DNA of 64,000 bases from an uncultured Mycoplasmatota bacterium (GTDB lineage: Bacteria > Bacillota_I > Bacilli_A > RF39 > UBA660). The position numbers were made by a program, and so were the translations under genes. Location: positions 182,377-246,376 of the forward strand of contig CAMUZS010000002.1 in NCBI GenBank assembly GCA_947165285.1, given 5' to 3'. Below are positions 37,839 through 46,047 of the stretch, one piece after another (positions within the stretch are counted from its first letter, which is position 1; every line of letters begins with the position of its first letter). The notes under the pieces were generated by a model. The model saw only the letters and a list, made by a program, of their open reading frames with translations. It had not been told where the DNA came from and did no database searches.

Positions 37839-38297
37839 ATGAAGGATAAATTAAAATTACTTATATCTATTACTATTCCATTATTAGTTGGTGGATTAAG
37901 TGCATTAATAAGTAATATATCAACAAACTTTGATAGTTTTAAAAAACCAGTATTTACTCCTCCTGGAATAGTATTTCCTATAGTATGGACAGTATTATAT
38001 ATATTGATGGGAATATCTAGTTATATTATATATAAAAATGATTCTTTAAATAAAAAAGACTCCCTAATTATATATAAAATCCAACTTTTAATTAATGGAA
38101 TATGGAGTATAGTATTTTTTAAATTAAAATTATTCTTATTAGCTTTTATTTTAGTATTAGTATTATTAGTATTAACATATTTAATGATAGTAAAATTTAA
38201 AAGTTTAAATAAATTAGCAGGATACTTACAAATTCCTTACTTTATATGGTTATTATTTGCAGCAATACTAAGTGCCTCTGTTTATTTACTAAATTAA
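37839..38297 (+). CDS. tspO: TspO/MBR family membrane protein
   Basis: TspO is a five-helix membrane protein that binds tetrapyrroles and related ligands. The 152-residue sequence has FKKPVFTPPGIVFPIVWTVL, YILMGISSYIIY, INGIWSIVFF and the end LQIPYFIWLLFAAILSASV, all family signatures. No haem genes lie nearby. Confidence 0.92.
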   Translation: MKDKLKLLISITIPLLVGGLSALISNISTNFDSFKKPVFTPPGIVFPIVWTVLYILMGISSYIIYKNDSLNKKDSLIIYKIQLLINGIWSIVFFKLKLFLLAFILVLVLLVLTYLMIVKFKSLNKLAGYLQIPYFIWLLFAAILSASVYLLN

Positions 38298-38304
38298 TTA
38301 AAAA

Positions 38305-38336
38305 TAAAAAATAAGATGTTTAAACATCTTATTTTT
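38305..38336. terminator. Bidirectional terminator between tspO and the Cys-rich gene
   Basis: AAAAATAAGATG (38306-38317) and CATCTTATTTTT (38325-38336) form a 12-bp stem, A-rich on the left and T-rich on the right. It serves both convergent genes. Confidence 0.85.
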
Positions 38337-40467
38337 CATATTTATTAGATTCATTAGTTGAACCTGATGATCTTGTTTTACCAGTTTGTGTCCATCCTTC
38401 TAAACTAGGATCTGAACTCCATTTGTATTCATAAGTAACTGATGTATTTGTAATTTCTTCAGGTGTTGTACAATCGATAGTCTTTTTAACACATTTATCT
38501 TTATTTAATAAATATCCATCTGGACAAGAATATCCTTTTATACCACCTTTTACAGTTTTAATACATTTATTTCCTACTAATTCTTCATCAGAGTTTTCAC
38601 AGTAGTAATTAGATTTAGATTCAACAGTTTTAGTACATGTTGTATTTTCACCAGTACCAGATTGTGTATAACCTTCTGGACAAGTATAATTATATGTTAC
38701 TTTGTTAGTTGGTTCAGTATATTGATAACATGTAGTACCTTCTCTTACGTATCCTACAGGACAAGTATAAGTTGTAGTACTAATATTTTCCGTAGCATCT
38801 ATTTCTTTTATACATGAAGATCCACTTAGATAATATCCAGAAGGACATGTGCTATAAGAAGATCCACTAGATGTATGTTTAGTAGCATTATATGTACAAG
38901 TTGATCCTGAAAGAGATCCACCATTAGGACAATAGTATTCACCACTTGTACTTGTACATTTTTTACTAGCATATTCTTTCTTAGTACATGTAGAACTATT
39001 TGTTTTAGTACCATTACATGTATAATATCCTTGAGAAGTACTTACAGGTCTATTTGTAGTTATTTTACAAGTAGTACCAGATCTTGTTCCACCATTAGGA
39101 CAACTATATGAAGTTGAAGCACTATACTCATAATATGTATATGTACATCCTTTTAAAGTACATTGTTTATTTACTAATACTCTTTTAGAAGTAGCATTTG
39201 AATATACTGATAATGGAGTACTTGAAGTAACAACTTTTGGATTACTCCATGTAACAGTTGCTTTAGCAGCATATGTTTTTACACATTGACTACCACTTGC
39301 ACTATATCCACTAGGACAATTACCATATGTAGTTGATCCAGGATGATATGTTGCAGCGTAAGTTATAGTTTTAACACAACTTCCATTTGATTCTGAATAT
39401 CCACTAGGACACTTACATGTTGTATTTCCATTTGTTTTTGAAGCGCTATATTTACAAGTTGATCCTGAAAGAGATCCACCTTTATCACATGTATAATAAG
39501 TTGATCCAGGTGTAGTGTTTTTATTAACACTTATTGTTTGAACACATTTTCTACCATTTAAAGTATATCCACTAGGACAACTATAAGTAGTAGTTCCTGG
39601 AACTATAGTAGCACTTACATATTTATAACAAATATTACCATTTAATGTATAACCTTCAGGACAAACTTTTTCATTTGTATTAACAGTTTTATTATATGTA
39701 GTTCTTTGTGTATATCCACCAGTTGTATTTACTTTAGCATCATTTTCTACTTTTGTATCACTGAAGTATAATGGTGTAGCAGCAATAATATCTTCAGTAT
39801 TATATTTATAACAAACATTATTATCTTTTACATAACCACTAGGACAAGCATAAGTAGTTGATGTTTTTGTTATAGCTCTTTTATATTGATATTCTACATT
39901 AGAATATCCTTTATCATATTTAGAATCAGCTTCTTTTAAAATTTTTTCATCAATTTCTATACCATCATCTTCGCTATCATCATCATTTTCTTTAGAACTA
40001 TCATTATTATTACTCTTTGTATTCTTAGCTTCACTTGCATTTGCAATAATAGATGTAGTATTTATATTTTCTAGTATATAATCAGTTTTATCATCACATG
40101 ATAATTGTACTTTTAATACATAATTATCATCTTCAGTTTTTGTTACTTGCGCAAATGAATTTGTATTACTACATTCTTTATTATTTTTATCAACAAAAGA
40201 TGTTATTAATTTTTTATCTAACATATCTTGTAATTTTAATGTAACTGAATTACCAGTTTGTTCAGGTAATTTATTGCTTGTAAAATATTTTTCAGCAGCA
40301 TCTTTCATTGTAGTCATGTTTTCATTATATACTTTATTATAGAAAACATCTAATTTTGGCATTGGAAATATCCAAATAATTAATAATATAACTAATACTA
40401 CTAGTACTAATTTTAATATTAAATTTTTCCAATCAATATTTATTCTTACATTATTATCTTCGTACAT
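38329..40467 (-). CDS. Large surface protein with about 14 Cys-rich modules
   Basis: I do not know the function. The 712-residue protein has one N-terminal membrane segment (about 17-37), a pilin-like stretch with one cysteine pair (TLKLQDMLDKKLITSFVDK, NKEC, VQLSC), an acidic linker, then about 14 modules of the form C-P-x-G-Y/G-x(3-5)-G-x(2)-C from about residue 205 to 660. Two cysteines per module suggest disulphide-linked extracellular beads. GGGGGT lies before the ATG at 40467. It is the last gene of a three-gene operon. Confidence 0.8.
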   Translation of the reverse strand: MYEDNNVRINIDWKNLILKLVLVVLVILLIIWIFPMPKLDVFYNKVYNENMTTMKDAAEKYFTSNKLPEQTGNSVTLKLQDMLDKKLITSFVDKNNKECSNTNSFAQVTKTEDDNYVLKVQLSCDDKTDYILENINTTSIIANASEAKNTKSNNNDSSKENDDDSEDDGIEIDEKILKEADSKYDKGYSNVEYQYKRAITKTSTTYACPSGYVKDNNVCYKYNTEDIIAATPLYFSDTKVENDAKVNTTGGYTQRTTYNKTVNTNEKVCPEGYTLNGNICYKYVSATIVPGTTTYSCPSGYTLNGRKCVQTISVNKNTTPGSTYYTCDKGGSLSGSTCKYSASKTNGNTTCKCPSGYSESNGSCVKTITYAATYHPGSTTYGNCPSGYSASGSQCVKTYAAKATVTWSNPKVVTSSTPLSVYSNATSKRVLVNKQCTLKGCTYTYYEYSASTSYSCPNGGTRSGTTCKITTNRPVSTSQGYYTCNGTKTNSSTCTKKEYASKKCTSTSGEYYCPNGGSLSGSTCTYNATKHTSSGSSYSTCPSGYYLSGSSCIKEIDATENISTTTYTCPVGYVREGTTCYQYTEPTNKVTYNYTCPEGYTQSGTGENTTCTKTVESKSNYYCENSDEELVGNKCIKTVKGGIKGYSCPDGYLLNKDKCVKKTIDCTTPEEITNTSVTYEYKWSSDPSLEGWTQTGKTRSSGSTNESNKYEK

Positions 40468-40487
40468 TTTTTTACCCCCTAACAACT

Positions 40488-41525
40488 TTATTTAGTTTTT
40501 CCTCTCAATTTATTACTAAAAATTTCTTCAACTTGTTTAAATAATCTTTGTCCTTCTTCTTCAATTACTAATTTAGTTTCAGTAATTTCTTCTGTAGGAG
40601 ACATTATATTATCTACACCCCAGTCTGGACAAGTAAATGAATTTTGTGTTTCTACATATTCTCCTTCATAATAATTTTTATATGAATAATATATATCTAC
40701 ACCATCAACTGGTAAAGAATCATTTTTTTGATACTTTCTAGCATTTAACATATTACCAGAATATCTATAATTTTCATATTGCCATCTTAATGTTTCAATT
40801 AAAGGTGCATTTTTACTTTCTTGATTTATATTTGTTCTTCCATCAATAACATTTTTTAACATCCAAGTATAATATTCGTTTGCGATTGTATAATCTTTAT
40901 CTGTTCCATTTTTTAAATTAAATGCTAATTCTTCAGATTCATTAAGTAATGTATTTGCTTTTGAATCACTTGGATATAATATATGCATTTGACCTTTAAT
41001 GTCATGTTCTACACATGATTTATAGTAATCAGAAATTATTTCATCAAATTCATCTTGAGTTTTAATTGTTGTTTCTAAATCAATATCGCTATACAATTCA
41101 TTAAAACTATTTATAAAATTTACTAAATTTTTAACATCATTTTCATTTTGAAAACTTTCTGCAAAAGTTCCATATTTATTTCTATTTTCAATAATATGAT
41201 TAAAGAAAGATGTTACATTTGAATAATCTACTTCATACTTTTTTACTTCATATTTGTTTTCAGAAATAGTATTATCTTTGATATTTTTATTTGAAATATT
41301 ATTATTTATTTCATCATCCATAACTATTACTGGAATTTCTTGAGTATTTTTATTTTTAGATTTATTTAATTCTTTAATAGAACAACTAGAAACAACTAAT
41401 ATTATTCCAATGACTGTTGCCAAAGGTATTAAATTTACTTGATTTCTTGCTTTATCTGCAGTTTTTTTATCTTCTTCATAAGATGTTACTTTTAAAGAAT
41501 TAATATCTTCATTTCTAATTTTCAT
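40488..41525 (-). CDS. Orphan membrane or lipoprotein, middle gene of the operon
   Basis: This 345-residue protein is not recognised. It has a charged N-terminal part (1-30), a hydrophobic segment (about 31-47) ending VVSSC, which resembles a lipobox, and a large helical outer region with Asn/Glu-rich stretches and one late TCPDWG motif. AAAGGAG lies upstream. Genes on both sides are 20-21 bases away, so all three are co-transcribed. Its helical region resembles in style the outer part of the J-domain protein encoded upstream. Confidence 0.7.
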   Translation of the reverse strand: MKIRNEDINSLKVTSYEEDKKTADKARNQVNLIPLATVIGIILVVSSCSIKELNKSKNKNTQEIPVIVMDDEINNNISNKNIKDNTISENKYEVKKYEVDYSNVTSFFNHIIENRNKYGTFAESFQNENDVKNLVNFINSFNELYSDIDLETTIKTQDEFDEIISDYYKSCVEHDIKGQMHILYPSDSKANTLLNESEELAFNLKNGTDKDYTIANEYYTWMLKNVIDGRTNINQESKNAPLIETLRWQYENYRYSGNMLNARKYQKNDSLPVDGVDIYYSYKNYYEGEYVETQNSFTCPDWGVDNIMSPTEEITETKLVIEEEGQRLFKQVEEIFSNKLRGKTK

Positions 41526-41546
41526 TGCATAACTCCTTTCTTTATA

Positions 41547-42827
41547 TTATTTTAATTTTTTTGTTATTGTTTCATCTTCTTCGATTGCTTTGTATGTTGC
41601 TTGAGTTAATAATCCATTTGGATTATTAATTGTTACCTTATCATATATTGCTTTGCATTCACTACTATTTTTTGCAGCATATTCTTTTTCTGTGTAATAA
41701 GCTTCTCCTTCTTGACCATTTTCTAAAGCTCCACCTCTAGCTAGTTCCATTGAAGGTAAATCAACATATGCATCAACAATTGCTCTAATAGCTATTATTT
41801 CAGGATAATCATTTCTTTGATTATTACCTTCATAATGCATTGTACTTACTGCTTTATTCATTGCACTATATGCTGCAAGTTCGTCTTCATAACTATTAGT
41901 TTCTTGTTTTATATTTGCACATGCTTTATATAATTGATTTATATTTTCATATGAATCTAAGTTTTCATAAAACATTGAAATATCTACACCATCTTGGGCT
42001 AGTGCAAAAAATTGTTCATATGCATATTCGTTGCTAAATTTATTATTAATATTAAAATCTGGATTTGAATGTCTTGTATAAGTAATTAAAGCTTCAACTG
42101 TATTCTTATCTAAATCAACACTTAATTTTCTTCCAGTACTACTAATATTAGCAAGTTCCGCAAATACTTTATTTGTTGTATTTTCAATTTCAGTATAATT
42201 ATTTACATTAAATTTATTTTCTTCTACTTTTACTTCTTCAGTAGTTTCTTTACTTTGATTTTTTTCAACATGAGTTTCTTCTTCAACGACATCATTTTTA
42301 ACAACTGAAATATTATCTTCTTCTATAACTATTTCTTTATTAGTATTATTATTAAGTTCTTCAGGTTCAGATTTAATAGTTTTAACAATATTATTACCTG
42401 CTATTAATATAGCACCACCTAATATTATAGCTGCTATTAAATTACTATAATTTGTATTTGAAACAATTTTTTTAGCATCATTTACTACCTTAGTATCATC
42501 TTCATCATAAGCTGTATCTGTATTAACAACTTCAACTATATCATCTTCATCATCTTGATATTCATCTTGATAATCCTCAGTATTATAAAAATTAAAACCA
42601 GCATCGTATACTTTTCTTGTTTCACTATTTGTTAATACTTTCATTGCTTCTAATAATTTACCTTGCATTTTAAATCTAGTATTATAGTCAAAATTATTGT
42701 CGTTTTTAATTTCATCATATAAATTAAAATAACTATTCATTATCTCCATACTAGATGCATTTTTACTAACACCTAATTCTGCATAATAATCTCGGCTAAA
42801 ATCTATTTCTTTTTCATTTATATTCAT
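41547..42827 (-). CDS. Membrane protein with degenerate N-terminal J domain
   Basis: The N-terminal 80 residues look like a J domain (DYYAELGVSKNASSMEIMNS, then AMKVLTNSETRKVYD), but the HPD tripeptide needed to stimulate Hsp70 is missing. An acidic linker, one membrane segment (about 130-150, NLIAAIILGGAILIAG) and a large helical outer domain (about 210-426) follow. The ATG at 42827 has AAAGGGGG upstream. It is the first gene of the three-gene operon; no DnaK gene is near. Function is unknown. Confidence 0.75.
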   Translation of the reverse strand: MNINEKEIDFSRDYYAELGVSKNASSMEIMNSYFNLYDEIKNDNNFDYNTRFKMQGKLLEAMKVLTNSETRKVYDAGFNFYNTEDYQDEYQDDEDDIVEVVNTDTAYDEDDTKVVNDAKKIVSNTNYSNLIAAIILGGAILIAGNNIVKTIKSEPEELNNNTNKEIVIEEDNISVVKNDVVEEETHVEKNQSKETTEEVKVEENKFNVNNYTEIENTTNKVFAELANISSTGRKLSVDLDKNTVEALITYTRHSNPDFNINNKFSNEYAYEQFFALAQDGVDISMFYENLDSYENINQLYKACANIKQETNSYEDELAAYSAMNKAVSTMHYEGNNQRNDYPEIIAIRAIVDAYVDLPSMELARGGALENGQEGEAYYTEKEYAAKNSSECKAIYDKVTINNPNGLLTQATYKAIEEDETITKKLK

Positions 42828-42898
42828 AAACAAATCCCCCTTTTTTAAATGAGAATAAACCCATTTAATTTTATGAGGCTATATTCTATATCAATTTG

Positions 42899-42927
42899 TT
42901 TGATTTGTCAAGTAATATATGCTATAA
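42899..42927 (+). promoter_or_regulatory. ssrA promoter
   Basis: TTGATT (42899-42904) and TATAAT (42922-42927) are 17 bases apart, with an extended TG before the -10. The predicted start agrees with the mature tmRNA 5' end near 42939. Confidence 0.75.
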
Positions 42928-42938
42928 TGCTATACACA

Positions 42939-43310
42939 TGGGGTAGTTATGGTTTCGACAGGCTAATTCTATGGTAGATGATTGCAAGTAGTCTATAAAT
43001 GACTTAAAACTTTTAAATTAAATTTAAATGACAAAAATGAAAGCTCTTTAGGAGCATTTACTCCTGTATTTGCCTAATAAAGGTTATGGAGTTCTTTTAC
43101 TTAATTTTACCTATAGATTAAGCTAAAAGATCATATATATAGGTTATATGTAGTTAATTGATTAGGTTAATTACATGAATAATTACTAATCTTAGTTAGA
43201 AATAGGTAAGTAAAAGCCAGTTTTTAATGAAATTTAAATATTTACTAAACTTGTAGATGTTGTCTTATCATATAGTCTGGACAGGAGTTCAATTCTCCTC
43301 TACTCCACCA
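42939..43310 (+). ncRNA. ssrA: Transfer-messenger RNA (tmRNA)
   Basis: tmRNA rescues stalled ribosomes and tags proteins for degradation. The 5' end GGGGTAG...GGTTTCGACAGG and 3' end CTACTCCACCA are hallmarks, and the acceptor arms pair over 7 bp. The T arm is GGAG-TTCAATT-CTCC. The tag frame most likely runs from GAC at 43030 to TAA at 43075-43077, encoding DKNESSLGAFTPVFA. The final PVFA is unlike the usual ALAA/LAA. The tag start is inferred; the stop is firm. Confidence 0.95.
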
Positions 43311-43350
43311 TTTAAGATATTAGTTGAATATTTTTCAACTTTAAATATAT

Positions 43351-43383
43351 AAATCAATTCTTTATTTAGAATTGATTTTTTTA
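43351..43383 (+). terminator. tmRNA terminator
   Basis: AAATCAATTCT (43351-43361) and AGAATTGATTT (43368-43378) pair over 11 bp, then T. A smaller hairpin, GTTGAATATTTTTCAAC, lies at 43323-43339 directly after the CCA end. Confidence 0.85.
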
Positions 43384-43405
43384 AAAAGTGTAATTAGATA
43401 AGGAA

Positions 43406-43433
43406 TTGACAAATTCCTAAATAATGATAAAAT
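43406..43433 (+). promoter_or_regulatory. Promoter of the small HTH gene
   Basis: TTGACA (43406-43411) and TAAAAT (43428-43433) are 16 bases apart, about 25 bases before the gene. Confidence 0.65.
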
Positions 43434-43457
43434 ACTAGGCAATCAAGGGTGATTTAA

Positions 43458-43817
43458 ATGGAAAATCAATTAAATATATCGCCTATAAAAATGATTAGAT
43501 TAGTTAAGAATTTGTCATGTGAAGAAATGGCTGATGTTTTTAATATTACTAAAGATAACTATGATTTAGTGGAAAATAGTAATTATAATATTGATACAAA
43601 AAAATTAATAAGAGGATTAAATTTATTACAAATAAATATAAGCGATTATTTATTATTAATTGAGTTTAGTCAACATTTAGATAATAGTGAATTATCTGAA
43701 TTAAATAAATATAAATATATGTTAATTGAATCACTTGAAATAATGACACCTGAACGTCAATATATTTGTGAAGACCAATTAAATAGTTATTTTTATAATA
43801 AATCAAAATTAAAATAA
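43458..43817 (+). CDS. Small XRE-like helix-turn-helix protein
   Basis: This 119-residue protein has a likely Cro/CI-type helix-turn-helix in its first 65 residues (IKMIRLVKNLSCEEMADVFN, ITKDNYDLVENS, then KKLIRGLNLLQINISDYL). The rest is helical and may form a dimer. It has its own promoter and AAGGGTGAT ribosome site. It may regulate the adjacent orphan genes or the sporulation block to its right. The family match is weak. Confidence 0.55.
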   Translation: MENQLNISPIKMIRLVKNLSCEEMADVFNITKDNYDLVENSNYNIDTKKLIRGLNLLQINISDYLLLIEFSQHLDNSELSELNKYKYMLIESLEIMTPERQYICEDQLNSYFYNKSKLK

Positions 43818-43843
43818 TGAATATACTTAAGTAGGTGAATTAA

Positions 43844-44284
43844 ATGATAATAGGAAAATTAAAAAATAGATTTAATAAAGATGATATTCAAATAGTAGAT
43901 GGCAATAAAGTAGTATCTTTATATGAAGATGTTAATGGTATTACAATATCATGTAATTATGTAGATTTTCATGATATAAGAAATTTTAAGTTTGAAATTA
44001 ATAATGAAAATACTATTTTATATAATGCGTTTAATAATTTATATAATGTATTAAATGAAGAAATAATTATATCTTCAGATTATTATGCTAAATGTCCTAA
44101 TGCATTTAAAATAAAGAAAAATGAGGATTGTATAATATTATATTTTTATAAAATTACTGATAATAATTATTATAAACCATCTGGTTCTATACAATTAAAT
44201 GTATCAGAATTTTATGAATTTCATGAATTATTTAATAGTTTACAATCAATTGAATCTTCAAAAACTAAATCATTAAAAAAATAA
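43844..44284 (+). CDS. Orphan protein after the HTH gene
   Basis: This 146-residue acidic protein is not recognised. It has no signal peptide or membrane segment, and a strand-rich pattern (KVVSLYEDVNGITISCNYVD). AGGTGA precedes the ATG, 26 bases after the HTH gene, so the two likely form an operon. It converges on the next gene. Confidence 0.6.
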   Translation: MIIGKLKNRFNKDDIQIVDGNKVVSLYEDVNGITISCNYVDFHDIRNFKFEINNENTILYNAFNNLYNVLNEEIIISSDYYAKCPNAFKIKKNEDCIILYFYKITDNNYYKPSGSIQLNVSEFYEFHELFNSLQSIESSKTKSLKK

Positions 44285-44305
44285 AAGCTAGATACTTTTA
44301 TTTTT
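44280..44305. terminator. Bidirectional terminator
   Basis: AATAAAAG (44280-44287) and CTTTTATT (44295-44302) pair with a 7-nt loop between two convergent orphan genes, with A on the left and T on the right. Confidence 0.75.
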
Positions 44306-44677
44306 TTTAATTCTTTTAATACTTTTATTATCATTTTCAAATCTTTTTTTTATTGTAATAACATTATTTTCAATAAATCTAGGTTGTAGTTCTCTTAAAT
44401 AATATCCTCTTTGTACAAAATCTGATAGTAGGCAATTGCAATTTTCTTGGTAATATACATTGTTTTTATATATAACAACATAATTTTTTAAACTAACAAA
44501 GAACTCAATAATTATTTCATCATAATTATTTATTTTTAAATTTTTAAAAATTCTGTAAGCATTTTTATCTTCAATAGATCCATTTTCTATTTCATTATAT
44601 AAATAATTTATTATTTCATAACCATTAATATTAATTATTTCATTGTTAGGTAAAATAATACCAGAATTAATTTGCAT
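44288..44677 (-). CDS. Orphan basic protein
   Basis: This 129-residue protein is not recognised. It has an alpha/beta appearance (IILPNNEIININGYEIINYL; FFVSLKNYVVIYKNNVYY) and a Lys/Arg/Asn-rich tail (about 105-129). AAAGGAAC lies before the ATG. It is divergent from the LysM gene, sharing a 95-bp A+T-rich spacer that must contain both promoters. Confidence 0.6.
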   Translation of the reverse strand: MQINSGIILPNNEIININGYEIINYLYNEIENGSIEDKNAYRIFKNLKINNYDEIIIEFFVSLKNYVVIYKNNVYYQENCNCLLSDFVQRGYYLRELQPRFIENNVITIKKRFENDNKSIKRIKKNKSI

Positions 44678-44772
44678 ATAAATGTTCCTTTCACTAATAA
44701 GATATTATACATATTTTAATTTTTATTACAATATTTTTATTAATTAAACATATAATTTTATGAGGTGAAAGA

Positions 44773-45624
44773 ATGAATCAGACATACATTGTAAAAAAAG
44801 GTGATACTTTGTATGGTATTAGTAATCAATTTGGTGTTTCAGTAATAGAATTAGCACAAATTAACAATATTAAAGGATCGAATTTAAATATTGGACAAAT
44901 ACTTACAATTCCTTCAAATTCTGGAACTAATCCAAATAATATGTTTATGTATACTGTTAAAAATGGAGATACATTATATGGTATTGCAAAAAAATATAAT
45001 ACTACAGTAGATGAATTAAAAAAGCTAAATTATTTTGAAAATAATAACTTATCTATAGGACAAGTAATAAGAATACCAGAAATGTATTTTGATATGGATA
45101 ATATGTATTTACCAAATTATACTAATTATGTTGTAAAAAAAGGTGATACTCTTTATTCAATAGCAAGACAAAATAATCTTAATATTGAAACAATACAAAA
45201 AGATAATTCACTAATAAATAATGAAATAAAACCAGGGCAAATACTAAGAATTAGACTTAGTGAAGGGCAAACTTTAGAGGTTGAAGAATGTATAGGAATG
45301 GATTATGAAATACCTATAAATAAGGATATTGTATATGAAACATATATTGTAAAAAAAGGTGATAGTTTATATAAAATTGCAAATAAATATAATACTTCTG
45401 TTTCAAATCTATTAAAAATAAATAATTTAAGTAATGCTAATTTAGCAATAGGTCAAAAAATAAAAATACCAAGTTCTACATCTACTACAAATTCATATGT
45501 TGTAAAAAGTGGAGATAATTTATATTCTATTGCTAAAAAATTTAATACTAGTGTCGATTTAATTAAGAAAAAGAATAATTTAAAGTCTAATGTATTATCA
45601 ATTGGACAAAAATTAATTATATAG
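44773..45624 (+). CDS. Protein made of five LysM domains, no signal peptide
   Basis: The 283-residue protein is almost entirely five LysM peptidoglycan-binding repeats: about 4-47, 59-101, 118-163, 192-235 and 240-283, each with (Y)xVKxGDxLYxIA and a GQxxxIP end. There is no signal peptide or catalytic domain. LysM proteins without export signals, such as SafA, assemble in the mother cell onto the spore cortex, and SleC-like genes follow directly, so a spore-surface role is likely. This is inference. Confidence 0.88.
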   Translation: MNQTYIVKKGDTLYGISNQFGVSVIELAQINNIKGSNLNIGQILTIPSNSGTNPNNMFMYTVKNGDTLYGIAKKYNTTVDELKKLNYFENNNLSIGQVIRIPEMYFDMDNMYLPNYTNYVVKKGDTLYSIARQNNLNIETIQKDNSLINNEIKPGQILRIRLSEGQTLEVEECIGMDYEIPINKDIVYETYIVKKGDSLYKIANKYNTSVSNLLKINNLSNANLAIGQKIKIPSSTSTTNSYVVKSGDNLYSIAKKFNTSVDLIKKKNNLKSNVLSIGQKLII

Positions 45625-45633
45625 GAGGATTAA

Positions 45634-46047
45634 ATGAATAACGTATATTTTAATAGTCAAGAGTTTAAAAACACTAATATTTATAAAGATTATATAAATG
45701 ATAATAAAGGAACAGGTTATTTAAATATAAGAGCATATGCTGCTAATCTAGCTATACCAATAAAAAATTTAAAAGTAGTAGTTAGTAAAAAAATTGATAA
45801 TTTAAATATAATATTTTTTGAAGGGAATACAAATGATTCTGGAATAATAAGTCAGATTAATTTACCAACTCCAGAAATAACAACTGATAATTTAGAAATA
45901 CCTCCATCACAAGAATATGATGTTATTGCAACATATAATAATGAAGAATTAATATATAAAATTAAAATGTTTTCTAATATTCAAGTTTTACAAAATATAA
46001 GTGTTGTACCAAGTATTAGATTGGATGGTAGTTATTATGGCTCTTAG
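45634..46047 (+). CDS. SleC N-terminal-domain protein (separate gene)
   Basis: This 137-residue protein resembles the N-terminal domain of clostridial spore cortex-lytic enzyme SleC: GTGYLNIRAYAANLAIPIKN, a transthyretin-like beta fold, and the end KMFSNIQVLQNISVVP. In Clostridium this domain is fused to the catalytic part; here a stop at 46045-46047 ends it and a new ATG at 46037 starts the rest. GGAGG lies upstream. It could be a prodomain acting in trans. Confidence 0.75.
   Translation: MNNVYFNSQEFKNTNIYKDYINDNKGTGYLNIRAYAANLAIPIKNLKVVVSKKIDNLNIIFFEGNTNDSGIISQINLPTPEITTDNLEIPPSQEYDVIATYNNEELIYKIKMFSNIQVLQNISVVPSIRLDGSYYGS

Noticed and set aside
38329..40467. CRISPR-like or satellite repeat array
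   Set aside because: The repeats are protein modules of uneven length inside an intact reading frame, without constant repeat and spacer lengths.
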